A stretch of DNA of 64,000 nucleotides from Calditrichia bacterium (GTDB lineage Bacteria > Calditrichota > Calditrichia > RBG-13-44-9 > J075): the NCBI GenBank assembly GCA_028284905.1, contig JANQQU010000072.1, forward strand, positions 62,001 to 126,000, read 5' to 3'. Of the stretch, positions 36,769-46,126 are shown one piece after another (positions within the stretch are counted from its first letter, which is position 1; the number at the start of each line of letters is the position of its first letter). Made by a program: the position numbers and the translations under genes. The notes beneath the pieces were generated by a model. The model saw only the letters and a list, made by a program, of their open reading frames with translations. It was not told the DNA's origin and did no database searches.

Positions 36769-38490
36769 TTAATTCTTATCGATAATGATATTTACTTCCC
36801 AGTTGCCTTCTTCAATGCCATAATCCAGCTGCCATTTATTCGGATAACGCTCTTCTAAGCGCGCTTTTACATATTTAAGTCCCATCCCCTCTACCACACT
36901 GCTATTGCCATTTTCATGCTGCTTGAGCAGTCGTGAGCCATCATTTTTTAAACGGTAATGCAGCGAGCCATTGTCCTTTTCGCAGCTCAGTGTAAACTGT
37001 CCGTTTTCGCCGGTTTGGTAAGCATGGGTTAAACCATTTTCAATTAAGGTATGGATCACCATCGGCGGAATTTTTGCATCATCCGGGATGTTTTCTTCGT
37101 GCAATTCGTAATTGACATCTTTCCGGCAGCCCATCAATTCGAGATGGGTGCGGCAGAGGGCGATTTCATCATGGAGGGAAATTTCCCGCTCGGAAGAAAT
37201 CTTGTTGATCATGCGGAATTCTTCAGCCAATGCCTTGATCAATTTAATCGCCTTATTGGGATCCTGTTTAATCCAGGACATGATCGATAAAAGCGTATTC
37301 ATCAGAAAATGCGGTTGAATATTTTTCTTCAACAGCTCCGCTTCCAGGCGAGCCGAACGTAATCGCGATGCTTCATGCAGCTGATGTTCTTTCTTCAACT
37401 GGCGGCTGGTAGCAAAAACCACACAAACCAGAAAAAAAGTAATGCCGGCGGTGTAGACATACCATTGGAAGCCCCAATAAAAAATGATCAACATCGTCAA
37501 CAAACCCAGGATACCAATCAGCGTCGAAATGCTCCCGACTTTCTTCTGCGAGATGGCGTATATCGCAACGCCGGCCAGATAAATTAATTCGAATAGCTGA
37601 TCCTGCAAGCCGAAAAAAACCATCGGCAAAATCGCCAGGGCAGTTATAATACCAATATGAAGATATTTGTTTTCCAATTGAAAATTGAGAATAAAAAAGC
37701 CACCGAGCAAAATGCCGGTTGCCGGTACCAAAATGAACGTGATCATTCGTTGGGGAATCAGGTAAGTCACATCTGCATCTTGAAAAATCGGATAAACGCT
37801 GAAAGCCATACCGATCATACAGAGAAAGCAGTATAAGCTAAAGATGAGATATGGCCGCTGTTTTCCCCCACCGAGAAAAAGGGCCAGGCTAAAAAGAAAT
37901 GCCAACAGAAACACCCCGAAGTTAAAAACCGGAAAGTAGACCATTTCGTTCAGGGCAGTTTGAATAGGATTGAAATATCCGAAAGGAATTGACAGGAAAC
38001 CACTGGCAATGGATGTGTGGTGATTGGAAAGGCGCACGGCAATGAGGTGTTCGCCAGGCAGCGTTTGCTCCCGCTTTAGCTTAATCATCTTGCGGTAATC
38101 GCCGGGAGTTTCTGTTGCTAAGTTATTTCCGACAACACCATTCTTCGCCAGCAATTCGCCGTCCCAATAAATTTCGAAGGCAGAAGGAATACTGGTGAAA
38201 TAGAAAGCGAGGATATCATAATCGTCCTGTGAACCGTTTAATACGACTTTTTTACGATACCAACGGATATCAGGCTGGTAATCTGCTGCTGCTGTCAGTG
38301 TCTCCCAGTCACTATCATCAAAACCCGGCTGAGACCAACTTTCATTGTCCCCCACCATGGTTTTCCAAGCGGCAAGCAGGATAAAATGATTATGTTGGCT
38401 CAGGTCAAACTGCTGTGCGTCGCCATTCCCCTGTCCATATAGCGGAACAACAAATAAACTCAACAGTAATATTAAAATCGTTTTTCGCAT
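36769..38490 (-). CDS. LytS-type sensor histidine kinase with extracytoplasmic beta domain
   Basis: The product has 573 residues. A signal peptide precedes an outside beta-sandwich domain (about 30-180, with WSQPGFDDSDWETL and RWYRKKVVL) similar to 7TMR-DISM or sugar-binding sensor domains. About seven membrane segments follow. The kinase part has KKNIQPHFLMNTLLSI, which holds the phosphorylated His, and the ATP lid region MVIHTLIENGLTHAYQ and GMGLKYVKARLEERYP. It is paired with the LytTR regulator. The DSDW pattern hints at a carbohydrate-type ligand, which is only a guess. Confidence 0.92.
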   Translation of the reverse strand: MRKTILILLLSLFVVPLYGQGNGDAQQFDLSQHNHFILLAAWKTMVGDNESWSQPGFDDSDWETLTAAADYQPDIRWYRKKVVLNGSQDDYDILAFYFTSIPSAFEIYWDGELLAKNGVVGNNLATETPGDYRKMIKLKREQTLPGEHLIAVRLSNHHTSIASGFLSIPFGYFNPIQTALNEMVYFPVFNFGVFLLAFLFSLALFLGGGKQRPYLIFSLYCFLCMIGMAFSVYPIFQDADVTYLIPQRMITFILVPATGILLGGFFILNFQLENKYLHIGIITALAILPMVFFGLQDQLFELIYLAGVAIYAISQKKVGSISTLIGILGLLTMLIIFYWGFQWYVYTAGITFFLVCVVFATSRQLKKEHQLHEASRLRSARLEAELLKKNIQPHFLMNTLLSIMSWIKQDPNKAIKLIKALAEEFRMINKISSEREISLHDEIALCRTHLELMGCRKDVNYELHEENIPDDAKIPPMVIHTLIENGLTHAYQTGENGQFTLSCEKDNGSLHYRLKNDGSRLLKQHENGNSSVVEGMGLKYVKARLEERYPNKWQLDYGIEEGNWEVNIIIDKN

Positions 38491-38678
38491 AAATTCCTCT
38501 ATCTCGCAGCTATATCGCTGATATCTTTGCCATTTACTCTCTTAACCAGCTGATAGTTTCAATGCAAAATAAAGGAGAAATGATCATTTTTCAATGGTTA
38601 TTAGCCCACAATTTTTAGGCGGAAGGTTATAGTCCGGTAGGTTTTTAAGGGATATTGTGAGATACTGAAAGGTTAATA

Positions 38679-38763
38679 GCCACTGATTCACACGGATATT
38701 CACGGATGTTAATACCTTGAAAACAAAAACGTTACATCAGTGTTATCTGTGTAAATCAGTGGC
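38679..38763. repeat. Palindromic element GCCACTGATT...AATCAGTGGC
   Basis: GCCACTGATT at 38679-38688 and AATCAGTGGC at 38754-38763 are perfect inverted ends, with ACACGGAT-like words inside and an inverted ATCTGTGTAA on the other arm. A half copy lies at 10777-10806. It follows the stop of the GH13 gene and may help end transcription. Confidence 0.75.
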
Positions 38764-38786
38764 AAAAAAAGCAGTCGAATTATTAA

Positions 38787-41666
38787 TTACCGCACCAGTA
38801 ACATTCGTTGATGCTGGGAGAAACTTTCCGTGCTCATCCGCAGGAAATAAACCCCACTGGCTGCAGGTCGATTGTAACTATCGGTGCCATCCCAAATCAC
38901 CCGGTATTTCCCTGGCGCCAGTTGCTCGTTGTTCAACACGCGAACTTCCTGACCAAGAATATTATAGATTGCCAGCTTCACAACTGCTGATTTGGCAACA
39001 TCGAATTCGATCGTGGTTTCCGGGTTAAAGGGATTCGGGTAATTGCTGTGCAAAGCGAATGACTCTGGTAAGGCAGCGTTCGGTAAAGTTTCGGCGATAC
39101 CGGTGATCAAGCCCTGCTCCGGAGTTTCCAGGCGGACGTTGGTATAAATGTGAAATACGCCGGGACTAAGAGTGATCGGATCGGAAATATTATTCACCTG
39201 CAATGTATCTCCGGAGAAGTAATCATACCACTCTCCCGTGGAAACAAACTGCGGATTCATCGTTACATTGCGAACGCCAAAATTACCGATGATGACCGCA
39301 TTCATATCCGGATGAATAAGCATAATACGCTTACTGCCGTTGGGATTGGCGACATCCATGGAAACATAAGTGGCGGGATCGTGAAAAGTCGCATTTTCCC
39401 GGCGAAGCTTCAGCAACGCCTGCCAGGTTTTGTAGAGGCGCTTACGCTCCGTATCGACATTATAGTTCCAGAGAATCGGCTTATTACAAATCCGGCAGGG
39501 GTCGTCGATGGAAATATCGTAACCGAGCTCTCCAAACTGCCAGATCATCTTCGGTCCGGGCAAGGTGAAGAAGAAAGCGCCTGCCATCTTATTCCGATCC
39601 AGTGCCGTAGAAAGGTCTTTAACGTTATAATTACCGAAACTATTGCCAAATTGCAGGTTTTTATACATCAACCGTTCTTCATCATGGCTTTCCATATAAG
39701 TGACCAGGCTGGCATTTCCCCATCCGCGGGAGCCGTAGTAGCCCCAGGAAAAATCCGATTTGCCATTGTCGTGGTAGCCCATGGTTGCTTCATTGTAATT
39801 GAAGTTGGTATTTCCCCAGATGAGCATGCCATTGCCATATTCGGCGAGAATTTTTTCCTCGGTATTCGCGGCAAAATGTTCCAGGATGATGTAGGAAGAA
39901 TCATCCACTGCCCACATCGCATCGGCCATGCGTTTCAGGATATTGATCCGCGCGCCGTCAAAACTACCGCCGTCACCGGGCGTGTTGGTGAATCCCTTGG
40001 TAAAATCGAAACGATAACCATCGACATTATACTCGTTTAACCAAAAGGCGTTGACCCGGTCAATAAATGCCTCAGTATGGGGACTATCGTGATCGAAATC
40101 GTAACCCCAGGAAAATACCGGATTGGGCGACTGCACATTATACCAGGGGTTTTGCGGCGTCGGTCGATTTAGTTGACTATCCCAATACATACGCACAAGC
40201 GGGCTTTGCCCATAGGAATGGTTAAGAACAATATCCATGATGACAGCAATATTGCGACGATGGCATTCATCGATAAACGCCTTCAGGGCGTTTTTGGTGC
40301 CATAGTATTTATCCGGGGCAAAGTAGAAGGATGGATTGTATCCCCAGCTTTCATTACCTTCGAATTCATTAAAGGGCATCAGCTCGATGGCATTTATTCC
40401 GAGGTCTTCCAGGTAATCGAGGGTATCGATCAGGGTCTCATAATCGTGCCGGGCAATGAAGTCCCGCACCAGTAATTCGTAGATCACCAGCTCTTCTTGT
40501 TTGGGGCGTACATAGGTATCATTATAGAGCCAGTTATAGGGCTGCTGCGCAGTTTGGATAATCGATACCGGCTCGGCGGTTTTTCCATCCGGATAAGGTT
40601 TCAGATTCGGATAGGTGATGTCCGGAATAAACTCATCATTCCAGGGATCGAGCAGTTTCTCGGTGTAAGGATCGGCAATGCGAATCGTACCATCGACCAG
40701 GTACTGAAACGCATACTCTACCCCGGGATTCAGATTATCTAAAGTGATCCACCAGAGTACGCTATCTTCACTGGCTTCATATTTCTTCATATAACGGGAT
40801 TCCGAGACCATCCAATCGCCAAAGTCGCCAATCAGGTAAACGAACTCTTTATAAGGAGCGAATAATGCTAAAGTCACCTCGGTATCACTGTTGTAATTTA
40901 TACCCGGTATAGTACCGGCTGGCGGGGCAGCCATCTCAACTGCCGGGTTTACCATCATCACAAACGAAATCTCATCGGTGCCGCCGGTATTATCGCTGGC
41001 ATTGATCTCTATTGAAGTCATCCCCTGCCCAAAGTTTGCAGCAATAAAATCATAGACCAGAGAATCATTCGAAGTACTTGCAACCTGTCCGCCATTAACG
41101 CTCAGACTGAGCTCGGTTAACTGAACGCCAAGCTGTGCTGCCGTCGCAACAATCCGCAGCGTATCATCTGCACCGACAAACACCGGAGAGCGCTGCGGCA
41201 CGCCAAAATCGACAACGACATTCGGCTCTAAAATGACCACGGATAAACCGGGCTCAAATAAATCGACAAATAAATCCTCGGTTTGCTGGGAAGCATTTGC
41301 GCTGCGAAAAACAAAGGCAAATTGTTCGATATGCTCATTGGGATTGGTAATACTGTAAAACTCGCGGGGATTAGCGATGGTGAGCGTATACAGATCAGTG
41401 CCTATCCGCGTCAGGGAAGGCTGGACGCTGTTATCTCCCCAATTCCCAATAACATGGGACCACTGCCCATTGGACAGGTTCGTAATAACACCGGTATGTG
41501 TGTAGAGGGTGCCATTATATCCGGCCATTCCCCCACCCCCTTGAGTGGCATCAAAAGTGATGACGATTGAATCATTTTCCGTAGGGAATTCTGGCACTGT
41601 GGTAATCTGCCCATAAGCAATACTGCTAACAAATACCCAACTCAATATATAAATCAACTGCTTCAT
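38787..41666 (-). CDS. Secreted GH13 alpha-amylase-type enzyme with sorting tail
   Basis: I start it at the ATG at 41666, which has GGAGG upstream and leads a signal peptide (ending IAYGQ); an in-frame ATG at 41747 would overlap the regulator gene. The product has 959 residues: N-terminal beta domains (20-245), a CBM48-like domain (about 258-340, with YLIGDFGDWM) and a GH13 barrel (about 370-790). The nucleophile is Asp554 (VDGYRFDF), the acid Glu596 (IILEHF) and the third acid Asp662 (ESHDEER). The C-terminus holds the sorting domain with NYPNPFNPETTIEF. It should cut or rearrange alpha-1,4-glucans on the cell surface or outside. Confidence 0.93.
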   Translation of the reverse strand: MKQLIYILSWVFVSSIAYGQITTVPEFPTENDSIVITFDATQGGGGMAGYNGTLYTHTGVITNLSNGQWSHVIGNWGDNSVQPSLTRIGTDLYTLTIANPREFYSITNPNEHIEQFAFVFRSANASQQTEDLFVDLFEPGLSVVILEPNVVVDFGVPQRSPVFVGADDTLRIVATAAQLGVQLTELSLSVNGGQVASTSNDSLVYDFIAANFGQGMTSIEINASDNTGGTDEISFVMMVNPAVEMAAPPAGTIPGINYNSDTEVTLALFAPYKEFVYLIGDFGDWMVSESRYMKKYEASEDSVLWWITLDNLNPGVEYAFQYLVDGTIRIADPYTEKLLDPWNDEFIPDITYPNLKPYPDGKTAEPVSIIQTAQQPYNWLYNDTYVRPKQEELVIYELLVRDFIARHDYETLIDTLDYLEDLGINAIELMPFNEFEGNESWGYNPSFYFAPDKYYGTKNALKAFIDECHRRNIAVIMDIVLNHSYGQSPLVRMYWDSQLNRPTPQNPWYNVQSPNPVFSWGYDFDHDSPHTEAFIDRVNAFWLNEYNVDGYRFDFTKGFTNTPGDGGSFDGARINILKRMADAMWAVDDSSYIILEHFAANTEEKILAEYGNGMLIWGNTNFNYNEATMGYHDNGKSDFSWGYYGSRGWGNASLVTYMESHDEERLMYKNLQFGNSFGNYNVKDLSTALDRNKMAGAFFFTLPGPKMIWQFGELGYDISIDDPCRICNKPILWNYNVDTERKRLYKTWQALLKLRRENATFHDPATYVSMDVANPNGSKRIMLIHPDMNAVIIGNFGVRNVTMNPQFVSTGEWYDYFSGDTLQVNNISDPITLSPGVFHIYTNVRLETPEQGLITGIAETLPNAALPESFALHSNYPNPFNPETTIEFDVAKSAVVKLAIYNILGQEVRVLNNEQLAPGKYRVIWDGTDSYNRPAASGVYFLRMSTESFSQHQRMLLVR

Positions 41667-41694
41667 TAAATCCTCCGTAATGATAAATCTGTTA

Positions 41695-42594
41695 TTACTT
41701 ACTATTACTTTCGACAGTCGTTCTTTCCAGGAAATTTCGAAATTCATCCGAATTCAGATAGGTCATATCCATATTCATCAATGGATTCTCCGGAAATTTT
41801 TCGCGGAGTAACCGATCCAGCAAAGCAAACTGTCCCGGATGCGTTTCGATAACCGCATCGGAAAAATCGACACCAACCCGCAGACCATAAAGGGTAATAT
41901 CCAGGATAATATGATTGGCGGCGATCATCACGATAGCCTTGTTCTGCGTCCAGGCAACCTTTCGGGGAAATTCCATATTCGCTTCCCCCATCAGCAGTTC
42001 TTCCATGTCCCGCACAAGTATAATTTTATGATCCCAGCCTTTTTCCAGTTCTGCTTCCGAGAGGCCATAACTGTATACCTGGCCAAAATCAATTGTTTCC
42101 GTAAATGAGAATGTTATTAATTTTACCCCACGCTCTACCGCTGCTTTCAACGCTGGTTCCAGTTCACGGATTTCCCGGTCCCAGGTGGAAAGGTAAATTT
42201 CGCTCTCGGCATTATCGATCATCTCTTTTGCCTTGATGATCATATTTTTGTATCCGGTAATATTCCAAAGGTTCTCGGATTCGATGCTGACCTCTAGATT
42301 CGAGACCATTTCATAAAAGTCATGAATTTTGCCTTTATAGCGATTTTCCAACAATTCAACAAACTGATCCGGCGGTAGTGGCGCATATTTTTCAGGCTTG
42401 GTGGAGATCGCATTTACGGCGCCAAAGTTCTCCAGGCGTTGAATCACGTCATAAATCGCGGAACGGGGCACGCCACTTTTTTTACTGATTTCGTAGCGTG
42501 TTGCCGGATAGTTTTGTAATAAGCAGATATATGCCCGGGATTCATACTGGGTAAAACCCAACTCGCTCATATGTTTGGCAATTTTCTCTAACAT
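41695..42594 (-). CDS. TrmB-family sugar-responsive transcription regulator
   Basis: The product has 299 residues. The N-terminal winged helix (about 1-80) reads GFTQYESRAYICLLQNYPAT and SGVPRSAIYDVIQRLEN. The rest resembles the sugar-binding C-terminal part of TrmB, first known as the maltose and trehalose regulator of Thermococcales. GGGAG upstream of the ATG is a good ribosome site. It lies inside the operon, between the ABC permease genes and the GH13 gene, so it likely senses maltodextrins and controls this locus. Confidence 0.9.
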   Translation of the reverse strand: MLEKIAKHMSELGFTQYESRAYICLLQNYPATRYEISKKSGVPRSAIYDVIQRLENFGAVNAISTKPEKYAPLPPDQFVELLENRYKGKIHDFYEMVSNLEVSIESENLWNITGYKNMIIKAKEMIDNAESEIYLSTWDREIRELEPALKAAVERGVKLITFSFTETIDFGQVYSYGLSEAELEKGWDHKIILVRDMEELLMGEANMEFPRKVAWTQNKAIVMIAANHIILDITLYGLRVGVDFSDAVIETHPGQFALLDRLLREKFPENPLMNMDMTYLNSDEFRNFLERTTVESNSK

Positions 42595-42638
42595 CTTTCT
42601 CCCTGTTCTAGCATTTAATTTTCTTCAAGAATTCCCCT

Positions 42639-43481
42639 TTACCCTTTCACACTGCCAAGGGTGAGCCCGGATATTAACCAACGGCTGAGAAAAATGAACA
42701 ATATGACTACTGGCAAACTAACGATAATAGCACCAGCAGAATAAAGTCCCCAACTGGCTTCCATAGAAGATTGAAAACTTTTTAATCCCAGCGGCAAGGT
42801 AAAATAGTCCGTGTTCTGAATCAGCACGACAGCCACGAGATATTCCGAATACGCCGTCATAAATGAGAACAATGCGGTAATCGCAAGCGCTGGCAATGCC
42901 AGCGGTAGTATTACCTTGTAAAAAGTGTAAGTTCGGGAAGCGCCGTCAATCATCGCGGCTTCCTCCAAACTGTATGGAATGGTGTCGTAATATCCCTTCA
43001 TCTGCCAGATTGTAAACGGTAAAGCAGTTGCGGAGTAGGCGATAATCAATCCGAGAAAAGAATCATATAACCGTAGGTTAATCAATAAGATAAACAGTGG
43101 CAGCAACAGAATACTAACCGGAAACATCTGGGTGGTCATAATTGCAATCATTGCTGATGATTTTCCGGGAAACTTGAAACGGGAAAAGGCATACCCGGCG
43201 GTCGTGGCCAGACTAACGCCGACGATGGTCACCACAATCGAAATCAACAAGCTATTGCGCAGCCAGATCAGAAACGGCTCCTCGGTAAACAGAGAAATGT
43301 AAGCGTTAAAATTTGCCCCATCCGGAATGATCGCCAACGATTTGGTTAGCAGACGGTCACCGGGCCGAAGGGAAATAGAAAACACCCGCAATACCGGATA
43401 GATCGCAAAAATCGTGAACAGCGTCAATACCGAGTAAGCGCCTATTTTGCCTTTTAAACTTAGTTCTCTTGGATTTGCCAT
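42639..43481 (-). CDS. Maltodextrin-type ABC importer permease (MalG-like)
   Basis: The product has 280 residues with six membrane helices. The EAA loop that docks the ATPase is EEAAMIDGASRTYTFYKVIL. It follows the MalF-like gene but is separated from it by a repeat array. Directly upstream of the ATG there is no ribosome site; the array fills that position. Confidence 0.93.
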   Translation of the reverse strand: MANPRELSLKGKIGAYSVLTLFTIFAIYPVLRVFSISLRPGDRLLTKSLAIIPDGANFNAYISLFTEEPFLIWLRNSLLISIVVTIVGVSLATTAGYAFSRFKFPGKSSAMIAIMTTQMFPVSILLLPLFILLINLRLYDSFLGLIIAYSATALPFTIWQMKGYYDTIPYSLEEAAMIDGASRTYTFYKVILPLALPALAITALFSFMTAYSEYLVAVVLIQNTDYFTLPLGLKSFQSSMEASWGLYSAGAIIVSLPVVILFIFLSRWLISGLTLGSVKG

Positions 43482-43482
43482 A

Positions 43483-43625
43483 ACAGTTGTCAGTTATCAG
43501 TTATCAGTTTACAGTTATCAGTTTACAGTTATCAGTTTACAGTTATCAGTTATCAGTTATCAGTTATCAGTTATCAGTTGTCGTTTATCTTTAATGATAA
43601 CTGATAACTGTTCACTGTAAACTGT
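43483..43625. repeat. Word array of CAGTTAT units filling the malF-malG gap
   Basis: The word CAGTTAT, alternating with CAGTTTA, is repeated about a dozen times. The left-to-right order turns at about 43585 into the inverted words GATAACTGATAACTG. The arms can pair in the transcript. It takes up the entire gap between the two permease genes. Confidence 0.8.
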
Positions 43626-44522
43626 CTACCCATATACATTTTCTGTTGCACCAGTCTTCAGGATGAAACGCCAACTAAAGATGAAGAGTATCAGAAATAT
43701 GATCATAGAGAAAGCCGCTGCGTATCCCATGCGATAGTAAAAGAATGCTGCCCGGTAGACCCAGCTCACCAGAATATGGGTTGTTTCCGAAGGCTCTCCC
43801 CCATTACTCACCAGCCATACGACATTGAAATTATTGAATGTCCAGATAACGCCCAGTACTATCGCCGGAACCATCACCGGTTTAAGCATTGGCAGGGTTA
43901 TTTGCCGGAATTTTTGCCAGGGCGAAGCGCCGTCAATATCAGCGGCCTCGTAGAGGGAATCCGGAATGCTTTGCAGGCCCCCTAAAGCGATCACCATCAT
44001 AAACGGAAAGCCCAACCAGATATTGGTGATCAGGCAGGCAGTAAATGCACCCCATTCACTGGAGAGCCAGGCGATTTCAATACCGAAAAGATCATTCAGG
44101 AATAGATTTACCGCCCCATATTCAGCATTAAACATTCCTCGCCAGGTTAAAGCCGTAATGTATTGCGGCACCGCCCAGGGTAAAATCAGCAAGGTTCGAT
44201 AAATAGATTTACCTTTAATATTCTTATTCAGGATCAGGGCGAGAAATACGCCGATCCCGACATGAAAGACCAGGTTCAGAACTGTCCAGAGCACGGTTTT
44301 AAAAAAGAAGTACCAGAAAGAGTTATCGGCAAAAACCTGCAGGTAATTGCCAAAACCGGTAATCTCCCAATCACGGAAGTGAGTCAAATTCATATTGGAG
44401 AAAGAGACCACCACATTATAAACGAACGGGTAAAAAACAACCAATCCCATTACCAGAAAGGCAGGTAGCAAAAAGAGATACGCCAATCTTGTTGTACTAT
44501 TAAATTTGGAACCGCTTGCCAA
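43626..44522 (-). CDS. Maltodextrin-type ABC importer permease (MalF-like)
   Basis: The product has 298 residues with six membrane helices. The start is TTG, with AGGAG five bases upstream. The EAA loop reads EAADIDGASPWQKFRQITLP. It lacks the large periplasmic insertion of enteric MalF, which is normal for this subfamily. It is 32 bases from the binding protein gene. Confidence 0.93.
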   Translation of the reverse strand: MASGSKFNSTTRLAYLFLLPAFLVMGLVVFYPFVYNVVVSFSNMNLTHFRDWEITGFGNYLQVFADNSFWYFFFKTVLWTVLNLVFHVGIGVFLALILNKNIKGKSIYRTLLILPWAVPQYITALTWRGMFNAEYGAVNLFLNDLFGIEIAWLSSEWGAFTACLITNIWLGFPFMMVIALGGLQSIPDSLYEAADIDGASPWQKFRQITLPMLKPVMVPAIVLGVIWTFNNFNVVWLVSNGGEPSETTHILVSWVYRAAFFYYRMGYAAAFSMIIFLILFIFSWRFILKTGATENVYG

Positions 44523-44554
44523 GTTTTCTCCTTTTAAAACTCATAGACATTTCT

Positions 44555-45814
44555 TTATTGCCGGTTTTCCCGGATCAATTTCTCTGCCAGTTTTTGCATT
44601 TCCGCGGCGGCATCTTCCGCAGTATAGGTGCCGGTGAAAATCCCCTGGTACGCCGGGCGCATCGCGTCCCAAATCCAGCGCAGCTCTGTCACTACCGGCA
44701 TTGCTCTGCCGACCAGCATCTGGTCTATTGCTGCCTGGTAGAGCGGGTCTTCAGACAGATCCGGATGATCAAACAATTCAGTACGGGAGGGGATCAGGTT
44801 AAACCGCTTGGAAGATTCCAACTGTACTGATGGTGAGGTAAGAAAACGAACCAACTCTTTGGAAATCGCCAGTTCCTCCCCTTCCAGATTTACATTGAGC
44901 ATATATCCCAATGGTGAAACGATCGGGGAAGCCCAACTACCGGTTTCTGCATTGCGGGGAATCCGTGCTAACCCAATATTCATCCCCCGTTTGATGTAGG
45001 TTCCCCAGGACCAGGGGCCGTTAATGATCATGGCAGATTTACCATCGAGGAACATCGCATTAGCAGTTTCATAATCACATTCGCGGGGAATAATACGATG
45101 TTTATTAGCGAGATCGTAAATCAGCTGACAAGCATTCGACATAGCAGAAGTATTCAACGTCGGTCGATTTTGCTCATCCATAATCCAGCCGTCATACAAG
45201 CCGAGAAAGGGCACAACAAAAAAAGGTTCGATGAAATTCCAGGCGACCACATACCGATCAGCTTTACCGTCGCCGTCATTATCCTGCGCCCAGTCGGCAT
45301 TGCCCAGTGCGATCAGGTCATCGATCGTTTCCGGTGCCTCCGTAACATAATCTTTATTGTAAACCAGGGCGAGGTGATTACCAATGCGGTCAGCTAACTG
45401 GTAGAGATGCCCATTATGACGGGTATTCGCCGAAAAGGGCTCGGTGAGGAAGCTGTCGAGAAAGGCCGGCTCGAAATGGTCTTCCAGGGGCATAATCACT
45501 TCCAGTTCAGCCAACGGACCGATATTATCACTGGCCATATGGATCACTGCCGGCCCTTTTCCCGCCAATGCGGAGATCATATAATTCGGCCGTAGTTCTT
45601 CCGGCTGATAGTATAGTTCCTTGAATTCATAATCCGGATAGCGTTTCCCAAATTCCGCCAATTTTTCGGCCAGGAATTCCCGTTCTACCGGACGCAGGGT
45701 GCTCCAGACTAAAATACGTTTGGGGCTTTCTCCCTGGCAACCAGGAAAAAGGCTGAGAAATGTTATCAGAATTATAAAACGGAGAATACTATTTACGATT
45801 GCATTCTTATTCAT
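44555..45814 (-). CDS. Extracellular solute-binding lipoprotein of the MalE type
   Basis: I start it at the ATG at 45814; a TTG two codons upstream is also possible. The product has 419 residues with a lipoprotein signal ending LFPGC. The CUT1 solute-binding fold follows: ILVWSTLRPVEREFLAEKLA near the start, HLYQLADRIGNHLALVYNKD, and NGPWSWGTYIKRGMNIGLA. Such proteins deliver oligosaccharides to the permease pair. In a diderm cell it would be anchored facing the periplasm. Confidence 0.92.
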   Translation of the reverse strand: MNKNAIVNSILRFIILITFLSLFPGCQGESPKRILVWSTLRPVEREFLAEKLAEFGKRYPDYEFKELYYQPEELRPNYMISALAGKGPAVIHMASDNIGPLAELEVIMPLEDHFEPAFLDSFLTEPFSANTRHNGHLYQLADRIGNHLALVYNKDYVTEAPETIDDLIALGNADWAQDNDGDGKADRYVVAWNFIEPFFVVPFLGLYDGWIMDEQNRPTLNTSAMSNACQLIYDLANKHRIIPRECDYETANAMFLDGKSAMIINGPWSWGTYIKRGMNIGLARIPRNAETGSWASPIVSPLGYMLNVNLEGEELAISKELVRFLTSPSVQLESSKRFNLIPSRTELFDHPDLSEDPLYQAAIDQMLVGRAMPVVTELRWIWDAMRPAYQGIFTGTYTAEDAAAEMQKLAEKLIRENRQ

Positions 45815-45918
45815 CTTCAAAAAATTATACCTATATCTTTACAAATGACGAACTGCCTGATTTTAAATACTAGCGAAAAGCCAGTAGCATTGAGCACAAA
45901 TACAGCACATAGTTCTGA

Positions 45919-46009
45919 CTGTCATTGCGAGGAGTACAACGACGAAGCAATCTCATGATGTGCACGAACGAAATAGATCGCGTCGTCGTTGTACTCCTCG
46001 CGATGACAG
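45919..46009. repeat. Palindromic dispersed element, copy 2
   Basis: It begins CTGTCATTGCGAGGAGTACA and ends GTACTCCTCGCGATGACAG, so both ends are inverted copies. Copy 1 is at 21554-21642. The right flanks (ATCAAA) agree in both copies. Confidence 0.8.
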
Positions 46010-46063
46010 ATCAAACAAACTTACATCTTTATTACTCTTAAATATTTATTTTGGTAATTACAC

Positions 46064-46090
46064 GGAGACCCGAAAATTTTTCGGGTCTCC
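46064..46090 (-). terminator. Stem-loop after the glucan-binding protein gene
   Basis: GGAGACCCGAAAA and TTTTCGGGTCTCC pair almost without a loop, forming a strong hairpin 37 bases past the stop. No long T run follows on the minus strand. Confidence 0.6.
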
Positions 46091-46126
46091 GGAAGAAGAA
46101 TTACAAGTAGTGTAAAACTCAATGTA

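Larger units (their letters stand above)
45815..46126. other. Intergenic region, 312 bases
   Basis: It holds the palindromic element (45919-46009) and the hairpin at 46064-46090 and presumably the promoter of the ABC importer operon. A perfect TATAAT on the minus strand at 45824-45829 lies only about ten bases before the malE-type start, so it is a doubtful promoter. No coding frame is seen. Confidence 0.5.

Noticed and set aside
41667-41747. Longer N-terminus of the GH13 enzyme
   Set aside because: The upstream ATG would put 27 residues before the signal peptide and overlap the TrmB gene. The ATG at 41666 has GGAGG and starts the signal peptide.
43483-43625. CRISPR-like array or VNTR
   Set aside because: Seven-base words without spacers, ending in an inverted arm. 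This is a tandem-plus-inverted array, not CRISPR.
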